From: Dictyophora rubrovolvata
Taxonomy: Eukaryota > Basidiomycota > Agaricomycetes > Phallales > Phallaceae
NCBI GenBank assembly: GCA_029959195.1
Contig: CP114126.1
Span: 1,488,001 to 1,552,000 of the forward strand
Length of the DNA: 64,000 bases
Reading direction: 5' to 3'
Within the stretch, counting starts at the first letter, position 1. Each line of letters begins with the position of its first letter. Of this stretch, positions 12,297 to 24,801 are shown piece after piece. The notes beneath the pieces are model-generated. The model was not told the DNA's origin and did not search any database. It worked only from the letters and a program-made list of their open reading frames with translations. Position numbers and translations under genes: made by a program.

Positions 12297-13772
12297 TCAG
12301 TCTGAAAATTGGAACAATATCTTCCTTCCCCCTTTTCCTTCGGCCTGACTTTTTATGATGCTTTTTACTCTTGTTTCAATTTCAACCGGTGAGCCATTCA
12401 ATCGTACAATGTCAGCTTCGGGGGCCTTCAACTGAAACGCACATCACTTGGAGCTTTTTTATGGTAAGATGTCTTATACGAACCTTTCCGGACGCCATCA
12501 ACTCGACCAATATTTGCATAACCTTCTCACGTTCCTGTTTGGCATGTTCAGCATACCACCGTGTTTGCCAAAAGCCATGCGCCACAAGGTTTTTGAATAA
12601 AAGAAGAGAGGTGGATAAGGTCAGAGGTTGCTTGGACATGGCACCGTACGAGACCAGGTGGGAGTTTTGTCTAGCGTCCACAATTTAGTAGGTCCTCCCT
12701 GAAAAAAAAAATGTACCAAGTAATGCGACGAACCCGAGCAAACTTGCCATCATTTGGGTTTCTTTTCCACCCACGCAGTTTAAGCCTAGTCTTACACCTG
12801 ATGAACCTGCCCACTCTCGGACTTTCGCCCGAAGATTAAGAGACTTATTAGCTAAATCTTCATACGTATACACGTGGGTGGCGCCCAGGGAGATAAGGTG
12901 ATCTTTGAGCTGGTTGAGCTGTTGTTCAGGTCTGAATTGAACGGGGTTGGTGGCAAGTAATTGTGTGAAAAAAAAATGATGCAACTACCTTGATCGGACG
13001 AAGTTGATAGTTTTAAGTCTAAGATGTTTAGCTATTTGAATTACAGCTTGGCCTACCTTTATTAGTCATTCATACATTCGGAATTAGGAATTATTGAATG
13101 ATACATAGAGAGCTCGATACTCACAGCGCTATTTGCACCATTTTGAATAACATATTCGCCGTCATGCAATTGAACAAAATTAGTCAACATATTATACGCG
13201 GTAGGGGGATTCACCTAGAATGCATTAATAGGATACGTAAGGAACTAGGAAAAAATCACCGTCATTGTTGCTGCATGGACCTCGGTTAATCCGTCTGCCT
13301 TCGGAATTTTTAGTACATCCTCCTGTCGCACTGTTTTTCCCCACAGCCATGTCCCGGATTGGGACTTGGTCATTATAACCCAATCACCAGCTTTCAAATC
13401 AGAGACTTCATCACCGACTTCGATAACCTCAGCTAAACCTTCATTTCCACCTACATAAACGTCTTCTTTTAGTCCCGTTTTTGCCGCAGGAAGCAATGGC
13501 GGCTTTGAAGGGTAAACGCCCTCAATGACGTTGATATCTGCAGGATTGACTGGAGCATAAATGATTTTAATATTCAACGCGCCAGGGGGTGGTGACTTGA
13601 GAGGCGGGAAGGTAACGCATCGTAAGACGTCGGAGGGAACACCGGGTGAGGAAAATACCAGTGCTTTTGGTGATGGGTAGCTTGTATTATTTGTGTATAA
13701 ACGACATGAAAGCCTAACAGGTCGGAATATAAAGGAAGAATATCTAGACAACGGTAATGTTGAGCGAAACAT
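12297..13772 (-). CDS. ETR1: Mitochondrial trans-2-enoyl-ACP/CoA reductase (Etr1/MECR)
   Basis: NADPH-dependent medium-chain reductase that performs the last step of mitochondrial type II fatty acid synthesis, needed for lipoate and respiration. 396 residues. Exons (minus): 13772-13260, 13214-13125, 13056-12989, 12931-12734, 12670-12484, 12431-12297. The start at 13772 gives an Arg/Ser-rich, acid-free presequence (MFRSTLPLSRYSSFIF); upstream in-frame ATGs at 13868 and 13817 fit less well. Motifs in order: YAPVNPADINVIEGVYP with the catalytic tyrosine, VGGNEGLAEVIEVG, ATMTVNPPTAYNML, the nucleotide loop QNGANSAVGQAVIQIAK, GLNCVGGK, and LVSYGAMSKQPL. Two introns use a weak GTTCG donor. It shares a short divergent promoter with cytochrome b2, so the two mitochondrial-type genes may be co-regulated. 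Confidence 0.94.
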
Positions 13773-13950
13773 GAGACGGAATGAAGATGGTATATGGCGC
13801 GGAACTGATAACGTCATCACTAACGCGAACGTAAGCCGTGTGACTCTCTCACGCGCGGCCCGAGGCACTCAGCTGACTAAGCTAATTTCCCATTTCGGAC
13901 CTCCGTAGCGGCAAGTGGTTTTCCACTCTTTTTCTTCTTCAGCGATTGCT
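13773..13950. promoter_or_regulatory. Divergent promoter between etr1 and cytochrome b2
   Basis: Only 178 bp separate the two start codons, so this interval must drive both genes unless the 5' UTRs are longer and overlapping. A pyrimidine-rich tract (TTTTCTTCTTC) lies just before the cytochrome b2 ATG. No clear TATA box is seen. Confidence 0.6.
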
Positions 13951-16370
13951 ATGTCTGATACCAAAGGTATATCCGCAGATGTCGTAGCTCAGCATAATAC
14001 CCGGGACAGTTGTTGGATTATTGTTCACGGTGCGACCTGATCCGCGTAATAGCTTGAAAGCGAGTTGGCTGACGCACGCTCCTCTCAGGAAAGGTGTATG
14101 ATGTTACGAATTTCCTTGATGGTTAGGACTGTGATTCAAATCCGATGTGTTACTAGTACTGATTTGAACCATTATTAGATCACCCCGGTCAGTATTAATA
14201 ATTGCTCATCCGCGAGAACGTTGTGTCTTCATGCAGTCTATTACTGAAGGTGGAAGTAAAATTATCTTGAAATATGCCGGACAGGATGCTACGTTGAGTT
14301 TTTGTTTTTTAGCTTTGAGTATATCTTAGTTGAGCGGTCTCCTAGCGAGGAATACGATCCCATCCATCCTCCTGATGCTATCACAAAGTATCTACCAAAA
14401 GAGAAACAGTACGGATCAAACCCTTTTTCTCTCGGCCATCCTCTGAAATCCAATTTTTCCAAAAAGTCTGGGAGACGTTGCCGCAGATACCCTAAGTAAA
14501 AAGATTAAAGAACTCACACCAAATGAAGAGGAACGGAACAAACGTAAATCACTACGGCCACCTTTGGATGAAATCTTGAATTTGCATGATTTCGAGGTTG
14601 GTTGATCTGTTTGAGATTTAATTTTTAAGAAAACCATTTCAATTGCTCGTTAGGCTATTGCCAAATTAATTATGCCTGAAAAGGCATGGGCGTACTATTC
14701 ATCGGCTGCGGATGACGAGATTACTTTGAGAGAGAATCATACGGCGTACCATCGGTATATTCATGAAGCAAGTTATGTTTGAGCAATTTCAGAGGCTAAT
14801 CATCGTCATTTGTAGTATATGGTTTCGTCCTCGCGTGCTTAGAGATGTCACCAACGTAGATTTCAGTACAACTATCTTGGGCCAGAAATCCTCTATGCCC
14901 ATATATATCGTAAATTTGTTTATCTCCTTTACGACTTTCGTTCTCTCATGATCACTCGATATTCAGACAGCGACGGCTTTAGGAAAACTCGGCCACCCAG
15001 ATGGAGAATTGAATTTAACCAGAGCGGCAGGGAAACACGGCGTAATACAAATGGTACGCCCAAGGACAGGAAAGTTCCGCATACCTATTTTATCTTATCT
15101 ACTTTAGATTCCGACATTGGCATCCTACTCTTTCGATGAGATCGTCGACACTGCAATACCAGGGCAACCTCAATTTCTGCAGTTATACGTCAACAAGAAT
15201 CGCAAACTCACGGAAGAATTCGTTCGGCATGCAGAAAAGCGGGGAATAAAAGGTCTCTTTATAACTGTTGACGCTCCTCAATTAGGAAGAAGAGAAAAAG
15301 TACATTACATTTTTCTTTATTTATTTTTTCCTTTCTAACGGTATTCATATGTAGGACATGCGGATGAAATTTGAGGATGTGGCACCGAGTGAGCAGGTGA
15401 AAGAAGGGAAGGATGTTGTTCGTAATCAAGGAGCTGCAAGAGCCATTAGTGTAAGAGGGTCTTTGCTCTGATCACGAAATGTGATGTGAACCTGCTAATT
15501 AGACATTTATTGATCCCGGCTTATGTTGGGCCGATTTGGAGTGGTTCAAAAGCATTACGAAAAGTATGTTCTCATTGTCAAGGTACACTGTCCTCTCTGA
15601 TTACCCCTTTTCAGTGCCTATTATCCTGAAAGGTGTCCAAACATGGGAGGTACAGAACATCACCCATAAAAAAGTAATTCCTCCTATTGATTGACCCTAG
15701 GATGCCGTTTTGGCAGCCAAAGCCGGAGTGCAGGGAATCGTTTTATCCAATCACGGCGGAAGGCAGCTCGATTTTGCCCCGTCCGGCATAGAAGTTTTGA
15801 TCGACGTTGTTAAGAAGTTAAAGTCAGAGTTAGGGATGACGGTCCCGAACCCTGACTTTCAGATTTTTGTTGATGGAGGTGTGCGAAGAGCGACGGATGT
15901 ACTCAAGGCCATCACATTGGGTGCGACCGCAGGTAATGATTACTCTCCTATGAATTTCAAACATTCGGTTTAATGTGTTTTTCCTGTAGTCGGTATTGGT
16001 CGTCCTTTCTTATACGCATTCTCTGCGTACGGGCAGGACGGGGTGGAGCGAGCCCTTACAATCTTACAGGTAAGTTTTTGAATGTGATTTCCGAGTCTCG
16101 ATATTTTAGACTGAGAAAACAGGACGAATTCGAAATGGACATGCGTTTAATTGGTGCCCCTACGCTAAAGGACTTGGAACCGAACATGGTGAACACTCAG
16201 TCTATCTCATCCCACGTCGTCCCCGTACCGGGGGATCGTTTGTATGATGGCAATTGTAGGTTTTAGTCATTTTGTCTGACCTGCATTTGTTAATTTTGCC
16301 GTTTTTTCCTTGTGAATTAGATGAAAGTATGCAGATTGCCACGCTTAAAGAGGTGAAAGCTCGTTTATGA
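13951..16370 (+). CDS. CYB2: Flavocytochrome b2 (L-lactate dehydrogenase, cytochrome) type protein
   Basis: FMN-dependent 2-hydroxyacid dehydrogenase fused to an N-terminal cytochrome b5 domain, 505 residues. 17 exons: 13951-14029, 14089-14121, 14179-14187, 14250-14292, 14346-14408, 14467-14596, 14654-14754, 14816-14909, 14967-15053, 15108-15299, 15355-15450, 15503-15563, 15615-15649, 15701-15932, 15990-16069, 16123-16255, 16321-16370. The b5 domain spans residues 8-75 with haem ligands His39 (HPGG) and His62 (PIHPPD). The FMN domain includes [37 protein letters not shown] and the signature SNHGGRQLD with catalytic His359 and Arg362. Exon 3 is only 9 nt and carries the His39 codon. The protein starts directly at the b5 domain, with no mitochondrial presequence, so a cytosolic place is likely. 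Lactate is the usual substrate; another 2-hydroxyacid is possible. Confidence 0.93.
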
Positions 16371-16768
16371 TTATGTTTAACGTGTTTTTGTATATATCTG
16401 GGAGGTAATTTTATTATGGATTGTATTGTTTGTATTGTCAATACTCTTCTGGTGCTTGTTGATTTTACAAGATAAGACAATTGTGGGGCATGTTTAAATT
16501 TTGACCGGGACTTGCCGGATTGAGCGTCTGTTCGCAACCTTGACCTGTCCAGACTCCACTCGACCTGCTATAATCTATGCCATTGATGGTCCAGGAAAAA
16601 TCTCATGCCCACGTCGATCTTCACCAGTAGGACGATGGAGATGGAGTGCGCTCTGTTGTGTCTAATGTCCACACGCGCAACAACTTATAAAAGTAGAATG
16701 ACATCGTCTTCCTCCGAACAACAATCTCCTCTTTCTTTGAATTTGCCGATTTGCTGAACATCTGGAAC
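16371..16768. other. Intergenic stretch
   Basis: About 400 bp between the cytochrome b2 stop and the next start. It should hold the terminator of the first gene and the promoter of the second. The open frames here are short and show no motif. Confidence 0.5.
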
Positions 16769-18172
16769 ATGTTAGCCATTACATTCTCATTTCTCGTTTT
16801 ACTCAGTTCCGTGACGGCCATTATTACGTCGTCGTCTCGGCCCCAAGTTGGTCAAGATCACCAACAGAACACCTCTAGACTGTTTCCTCTGTCTGGTGGA
16901 AACAGCTCTGAATACATCACTAACTCAGTGACAATTTCCGTGTCTTCCCCGTTTGTCTCCTTGGCTGGTCCAACCCCTTCTGGTTCTGAAAATGGAACTG
17001 GAGCTATGCCTACTACGCCCACGACCTTCAGGGTTTTTCATCATACGTTCGTTACATTTGTCTCGCCCAGTCCTTCAAGTGTTTCCTCCACCAGTTTTAT
17101 ACACCATACATCATCCTCTTTGATACCTCCCTCTTCTGGTTCGGCTGGTATGCCTTTTACCACGGCAAAGTACGTCCATTCATGTTCGATAGATCGCTAG
17201 TAACTAACTGCTTTCGCAACCAGAACTGCAACCTCATTCTTTCCTTCAAGAATGAACACCAGAAAGATTACCCTGTCTCCAACACCGATGTTGAACCATA
17301 CCCACTTCATGCCTTCGCCTCCTGCGATGACATCAATGACTTCCACCTCCGAACGTAGCGAGTTGCGCACAACCTCTCATCACGCGATTTGCAAGAAATC
17401 CGGGACCTGTTCTCCAGCACCTACGTCAACTCCGAGAGAAAACAAGAAACTCCAAGTTGCAATTGCGAGCGGTAGTCACAGTAGCGGTACAGATGCGAAG
17501 ACCGCCGAACCAACCCGAACGTCAGGAGCTCCTTCAGATCACAGTCACAATATACGTCCTACAGAATCCGCATCAACTTTGCCATTCGGCGATATTTCAT
17601 CAACAAGCCCATCTAATAATAATACTGATTCTAACCACCATAACGGGACTCTGTCAACTGTGATACCGACCCCTGGTAATTCTGCTATTCCTACTGCCAC
17701 TACAAATAATACCCCAGGTGAATTTGGTTTGAACGATCCTCGTTTCCCCATTCCGAGCGGTCCGCAGCCTTCCCCGCCCAAACCTCAAGCTGCTCGTAAC
17801 AAACACCTTCCTCTAATTATCGGGCTCGTTGTCGGATTGACCCTATTCCTTGGTGTCGCGTCTGCTATCGGTTTTTACTTGTTCAAAAAACGTCGAAAAA
17901 GCAGATTCCGTTACGATGACACAATTCCGCTGGATTTCTCCAGGATTGCCCCTCCGCCTACGACGACAAAGTCGTTCCAGCGCAAGAAGGTGACTCGGAA
18001 ACCACCCCCACCACTTACTTTGTCTAATTCGTCGTATGCCCCTGCGGTTAACGTTGTCGACGTCAACAAACCTCTGCCTATGACCAAGTCGGAAGATCCT
18101 CCAGTTGAACGGGATTTGATAGAATTTGATGTGCCAGAGGATAAATATTACGGAATTGCGTTATGTAAGTAA
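16769..18172 (+). CDS. Single-pass membrane protein with Ser/Thr-rich ectodomain
   Basis: About 448 residues; no family recognised. The start at 16769 gives a signal peptide (MLAITFSFLVLLSSVTA). About 300 Ser/Thr/Pro/Asn-rich residues follow, with many N-x-S/T sites and no folded domain that I can see. One transmembrane segment (LPLIIGLVVGLTLFLGV...) is followed by KKRRK as a stop-transfer signal and a cytosolic tail of about 95 residues with PPP clusters. Exon 1 ends at 17169 and exon 2 starts at 17224. The frame runs to a stop at 18172, but a perfect GTAAGT donor at 18165 with an acceptor ending at 18232 would form a TAA stop across the splice and end the protein two residues earlier. The layout resembles cell-wall stress sensors (Mid2/Wsc type) or mucin-like proteins. 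That comparison is by architecture only. Confidence 0.75.
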
Positions 18173-18234
18173 ATTTCCCTCGCTGTCGGTGCTTCTCATA
18201 ATAATTTGATACAATTTCTTCTCTCCGCACAGAA

Positions 18235-21211
18235 TTTTTAACTCGAGTACCTTTACCTGTATGGTTGTATAAAGCTTTAACATGTTTCTTTTTTTTTATT
18301 CTTGCGTCCCTGAGTCCATTGGCGGTGCATCAATGACTGAGCACATGAGGTCGTTTCTGCAGTGTGATTCTTTTTTCAGTTCAATTGAGTTTTTTTTTAT
18401 ACATTTTGTGGTGGTTCTTAACATTACCCGTTGTCATGTCGAATAAGCAAGCGTTAAGGGTCATTTTATTTACGTTCATATTCGCTTAAATGTCCGAATG
18501 TTTCATCCGCAGGCCGGCCCGTTTCGACTTTCCATAGCTAGGAGGTATTGAACTGTGATGTTGCTCCCCGGGTGAGTTCTTTCATACCGGCATCCTATTT
18601 CAGACATTTACATTCAATTTAGAATATTAAATGAATGAGTTTCGATATACTCCACATTTTGTTGAAAACTCTTCGCGGCTTCTTCGCTTCGAGGTTTTAA
18701 TAACACGCTCCAACACTTCATGCATGCTCGGTAAAAATCTCTGAATTGCGCTTTTGTACCAATTCATACAGAACGTGTTCGGCTATCTTCGAATGACCTT
18801 TTTTTATCCACCGGTTAATGGAAATGATTTACCGGATCACTACGTAACCTAAGCTTTTAAATTCCTTGTCGTGTATCATGCCTTCAAGACTTGAACATAG
18901 TTGATGTCATCTGAATCTGTTCAGCTTCATTCTTGACACTTGCGCAAAATGCCCCTTCACATTGGACATTTCTTTCTATTACTATTAAGTCGGGCCCGCT
19001 TTATGCATCTTACGCTTTTATAATACATGCTCCCTTTTAGATGGGTTCAGCGCTGCGCTCAAGCACACAGGTACCGAGCTAACGCATTAACCGATCGACA
19101 GTTAACATTCTGTAACATAGCATTTCCTCCAAATGTACGTATGTTGTTTGGGAACAGTGCAGGGCATCGTGATGCCATCTAGGTATTAACTTTTAAGGAC
19201 TGCACGGGACAACGGGCTTTCCTTCCGACCTAATTCTAGCACGCTAGTATGTATTAAGTCCATCTCAGTACCGCAGCCCCGTGTTTACTTACTGCGACTT
19301 TCTTATGGGAACTCGTATGACAGAAGTGGAAGTACAAGCCAAGAAACATCTCTCAAAAGCTTCATCAACGAAAGAAGTGAGACGGTACTTGGAAGACCTT
19401 AGACTTTAAGACTCTAAAAGCTTCATTTCTATTTATCCATCTATCACCTCCAAAGCCCGTCAGTCGTATTCGCCTAAAGTTTTCTATATATATATATATA
19501 TATATATATCAAGTCTCAACCCATAAATAGCTCGCACTGCCTTTCGCCCAGAAAAGCAATTCGACCCTGTTTCACATGCCATCGAAGAATGATTAATGAC
19601 TTCCCAGGGTCTGTCGCCCAACACAGTATTCGTAGCCTATCGTAGCTCCCTAGCTGGCGCAGGCTCTCCCTTGGGCCTTATAAGTCCCGCATCGTGTTCT
19701 CGCCAATTCTTCACCCCCCCACCTGAGAATCCCTTTTCCAGTTAAATTGATCAGTTGCAAGGGTCTTCCCCGCAGTGATATAATATAATAAGATTCAATC
19801 GTGATTCGTGCTGTATGTCATTCATTACCCACTGCGGATTTTGCTTTGGGTTAGCACAAAGTCATCATATTCAAGTTGTTTCTGCGTCGCCGATGCCATC
19901 CAGCCTTGGTTCGGGTTCTGAGTTGGAAACGATGATGCTAAAACAAACAGCAAAATTCTTTTCCCGAGTTGAAAATCAAAATGGGAGCATGTGCAACCTT
20001 TTGCCCTTGGGCCTTATATGATATTTTGCGGCACCTGAGGAGCTCGCCATAAATGATGCGTATAGCAGAGGCCACAGCCTTATTTTCCAATCGCAAAGTT
20101 CATGGGGATTGGGATTGATCAAACTAATTGATAAAAAGAAGCCAGCAGCTGCATTTGTGTTGCATAACCTTGCCTTGCGGGACCGCACGGACGGGGGCGC
20201 GATTAAAACAGGTTGCTAAATAATCTGGGTCAAAGTTCCGGCGGTCCATATGTTCCGATTTTGTCCATTCAACACTGGAAAATACCTCGAATAGTACGGC
20301 GGCTTTCGGCGTCTTTCATATGTGTATGTAATGCTGACTGTGTATTTGGCGCGCTGTGCACAAATCAAGGAACTTTGGGGATCCAAAAACGCCTGTACTT
20401 GAAGCCGCGAAAGTCAGATACTTACCCCGAAATCATGAATCATGATGATCGTTGAGCACCCCTATCTACCAGAGGAATTGCATAAGGGAAGTTTGTATGA
20501 GTGCATGCGCTTTGCGTCGCAACTGTTATTCAATATGATTTCGGGAACTGATATTCTTCATATGAATCAGAATATTCAGCAGAGGAACAAGGGGTAAGTC
20601 ATGGACCTCGGTAACAGGTTACACGCACCTGCGCGCACTTTGTGAAGGATTTTATGATCCTCCAGTTGGTCCTCTTCAAGTTGTGATTAAGGATCATCTA
20701 TTTCGCACTTCACCCAATCGAAGTGCACGGACAGCTGCACACGTTCATATAACCATGAGTCGACTGCGTGAAAGAGCTCTCAGGAAATTCTCTTCAGTCT
20801 TATTGGACGCGGTACAAAATAGCTGTGCTTCTCAACGCTTCTGTGGATCTTTTGGGCCAGACTTCCTTCCCACTGGCATCGGGTGTGAAAGGAAGCTTTG
20901 TTGAACTCACACCGAAGAGTTATTATCGTGGAGGAACTTTGAGAGAGAGTTTCTGTGGGGGCTGTCATCTGTGTCAGAGGGCAAGGTTTGTGACTAACTA
21001 TTTCGGTAATCGAATTCATGATTGAGCCAGGCAAGTTGATCCGAATCACTTCTGTAATTTCATACTGGTAATAATAAATATATATATATATTTTTCTCCT
21101 GGTGAAAATAATTGTCGACGAGGCTTCTTTTTATGCCTTGGATTCTACAGCTCTTTTAACGACATAACTTCTCTTCCTCTTTCTCTCTTCTCCCGCAGTG
21201 CTCCCAAGACC
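18235..21211. other. Gene-poor stretch
   Basis: Nearly 3 kb without a gene I can support. Short open frames at 20213-20455 and 20683-21025 give no known motif and no splice chain. A TA microsatellite lies at 19485-19509. The last 200 bp, with a TATATATATATA string and a pyrimidine-rich leader, should be the sur2 promoter. Confidence 0.5.
19485..19509. repeat. (TA)n microsatellite
   Basis: About 12 uninterrupted TA units in intergenic DNA. Confidence 0.95.
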
Positions 21212-22407
21212 ATGGGCTCGCAGACTTTACCTTTAATTCACCCAGATGCGACGATCTACTTCTCAAATAACACAAGCAGCGACCTTCCTTTCCCTACCCA
21301 CTATCCATGGTACTATGTACAAGGCCCGTCGATGATCCCGGGCATTCCAGACAACGTTGCCTCCCTACTCGGGAACGTGCTCGTATACTGGATCGTATCT
21401 CTGATATATCACGCCCTCGATATCTCAGGCTGGGCGTGGCTCGAGAAATATCGAATGCAACCGTCCGAGGACGATGCGAAGAAAAATCTAGTCACTCGCG
21501 CACAAGTCGTCAAAACAGTCGCTTGGCAACAAATCATGCAGACCACTCTGGGATACTTCTGGATGGGAGTTGGTTCAGGCATACCACCTGTTCCAGTGGA
21601 CCATGCAGCACACATGAAATTAATTTACGAAAGAGTCGGATATATTATGACCAGTGTTCTGGGCGATTACCACGGACCGCGGTTGTTGACTCTACATGGT
21701 TCGATCCTTACTTATTCCTTATATTGGTGGGCCATACCTATCCTTCGATTCGCGCTTGCACTGTATGTCATGTGTTTTTTTAATCCTCCTCTCCAAAAGG
21801 AAAACAAAGGGGGGGAACTGGCGGTGACACGAGTTTACTGACTGATTTAATTAATTAATTATAGAGTGATAGTGGATACATACCAATACTTCCTTCACAG
21901 AACATTTCACGAAATCCCATTCTTGTATAAACATTTCCATTCGATGCATCACCGACTTTACGTGCCCTTCGCATTTGGTGCGCTCTACGGCCATCCCTTC
22001 GAAGGTGCTATTTTAGATGGAGCTGGCGCAGGGCTTGCACACACACTATCGGGTCTAAGTGAACGACAAGCCATATTCTTCTTCGCCTTCACCACGTACA
22101 AAACAGTGGACGATCACTGTGGATATCATTTCCCGTGGCACCCCGTACACCTTTTATTCGGTAACAACGCCGACTACCACGATATCCACCATCAGGTGTG
22201 TCTGCGTTTCATTAGTGCGGTGTTTTGAAATTGGATTCAGACTAAATTGTCCTTTTTTTCCCCACCAATTAGCACGCTGGTATCAAGTTTAACTACTCAC
22301 AGCCATTATTTATACATTGGGATGTTCTTCTCGGCACAAGAATGACCAGAGAAGAACTCGAATTGAAGAAAGAAAAGTCGAAAACAAAGGTTCTCAAGGG
22401 TCAATGA
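21212..22407 (+). CDS. SUR2: Sphingoid-base C4-hydroxylase (Sur2/Syr2)
   Basis: Di-iron ER membrane hydroxylase of the fatty acid hydroxylase superfamily that turns dihydrosphingosine into phytosphingosine. 338 residues. Exons: 21212-21762, 21865-22195, 22273-22407. Several hydrophobic segments precede the histidine boxes: HRTFH (195-199), HSMHH (209-213) and HDIHH (289-293). Between them lie the family-typical VPFAFGALYGHPFEG and DDHCGYHFPWHPVHLLFGNNADYHD. The C-terminus ends in a lysine-rich tail (KKEKSKTKV), consistent with an ER location. It belongs to the ceramide pathway that also feeds glycolipids, the ligands of the GLTP encoded at the right end of the window. Confidence 0.94.
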
Positions 22408-24801
22408 ATGGCTACCATGTTATTTCCAGATGATACAGATACAACCGCATCTCCCATAATCTTTCACTTCATATTTATGTTCACTCTTCATCCTATCCTT
22501 TGTTTATATATATGAGTGGTATCGACTACACACTGACATTTCCACTATTAAATAGAAGTACTACAATTTTGATCGCGGCATTTCTCAAAAGAAGAATCAT
22601 AATAGAACGCGATGTATTTTTAACTGTTTCCTCGGAAAATACCGGTGCTTACGTAAAATTGGCGTCAAAGTTCACTGTTCGGTGTCGACTTTGTACTCAT
22701 TGACTGGCGAGCTCTTGGCTCAAATGTCCTAACCAGTGAACGTTCTTTCTCTTTACCTTTATCATATAATATCGAGACTTGCCCAGCGTTCATTATGGCA
22801 TCAAAACGTTGACTGGTTCAACATCACTTCGGCTAATCGCTTCGACTTCGGATTTTTGATTTTGAGCTAAGTATCGTACATATTTAGCGGATTTTCCAAT
22901 CCCTCAGCCACCAGGGTCGAATGTGGAATCACTCCCGAAGCGACATCCCGACATGATGCACCTACATATATACATAATTCAAGCCAGAAAAAAAGGGGAA
23001 ATTGTGATTTTATGATAATGTAAGTCTAAGGTACTCGAGCAACGGAGATAAAAATTTGCGAACAAATAAATTTCACGTGTGACTCAACAACTTCGCAATC
23101 CCGACTTGACTGGATCAAACACAAAGCAGGTGGTGAGAGTGGGGCATAAAATCGCTGATGACTCGGATTATCAAACTATGGAGCGATGAGGTTGAGGTTG
23201 CGTTGCCGTTCAAGTTTCAGAGATACACACGTGCTCGATCGCGCTTCCCAATGGGCAATTGAGCTTGGTTCGAAACTGAGCTTTTACCTCTGGAACGATC
23301 TCATAGATCATAGCGATCTCCATTCATTGCATTGCATTCAGAACACGCGGCGTAAATCGTAGGGTGTCAGATTAAGTTTGATGGTGTCATCATATTTCAA
23401 GGGGGTTGGGAGACGACCTGCATGGTCGGCTGGCCAAAGGCCAAAAACCTTCTCCACTTTTCCTTTCTTCCCCTTTCAAATAGGTAAAAGATAAAGGGAC
23501 TCTTCGTGTTCATTAGACTGGTAGTAAAAATAGGTATGTGCGATTGTGTGATTTTTGTGAAAGCAGTCTGGTTTAAACAACTTCTTACAATCTTTCGTAG
23601 TGGTTGTCTTTCATCGCCTCTTTCCCGTGGCGTTGGTCCGGAAAATCGCTAATTTTCTGTCTCTCTCGTCACTCCATCGCAATCCCAAATATGACCATTT
23701 CGTTAGCCTCTTCTTATAAGAAAAAAACAATGAAACCCAACAGAAATGAAAAAAAAAATTGGGTAAAATTGGGTTTGTCTTGCATTCAAAAGATTCAAAC
23801 ACTTCTTCACTTTGCCACAAGTCTCATTTTGATATCAATATTTAACCCACTCCAATGGCGCCACGCTTCCAACTCACTAAAAGGTGCGATTCTAAACAAT
23901 GGTCTGGTCGTCCGGGGGGGGGACTCGGTTCGCCTTCCCTTATCATATTTTTTTCGCGGGGGTAGTACACTCACACAGAAGCGTAAAAAAGAAATATTGA
24001 TGAACAAATGATTAATGTGAACAGTTCAATAATCACAAGTTACCTACGAGGCGCTGGATCAGTCAACCTTGTCTTACATGTACGAAAAGCTTGAACTCAA
24101 CACTTACATCTCTCCCCTCCAGATTAGACCACTAAACGCCGCAATTTCTAGTCTTTAGCCCCCTTGCAACTGAATTTTGTAATCATTATTGGGGATAACA
24201 AGGGGAGCATACACACAACAACGGTCGTGAAAGTGACTATATAACGTCATTCCAATATAGTTACGATCTTCAGATAAGCCCTAATCATTTTGTGACCGCC
24301 AGTGACCACTGCTGACCGCCCTTCCCTCCAAGTTTGATATTGCGAGTTAGATTTCTAATTTCAATGATTGAGGTAGCCCGGCTGTAGTGGCACAGAATAA
24401 TGGCACTTCGGTTATACAAATGTCGAAGGGAATGGATATATAACCGAGAAGTTGCAACAATTCACGATGGTAAAGCATTCGACGAAGAGGTTTTGAGTTC
24501 CTGAAATCAATCTTCAACTTTTAATTTTGAAAGGGGCTTTGGTTTATCAGTATCCATTGTTGGGGGGACTGATTTAAGTACAAAAGGAAATCATCTTCCG
24601 GGTTATCTTAATTTATCAAACTTGTGAACTTTGATTAGAAAAGGATCGAGTACCTTGTTGACTGGCCTCGGCTCTCAGCTCCATCTCGCACCGACGCTTA
24701 AAGATCCTCCTCGTTTGGAAAGGCAAGCTCGATAACCAGTTATCATATCAAGTTCGCCACATGAATCACGCTTGCTAGCACAGATGATCCAATAAACCCC
24801 G
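22408..24801. other. Gene-poor stretch
   Basis: About 2.4 kb between the convergent sur2 and PPR genes. Open frames are short and unrelated to anything I know. Homopolymer runs of G (about 23917-23924) and A are present. No repeat ends or RNA gene were found by eye. Confidence 0.5.
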
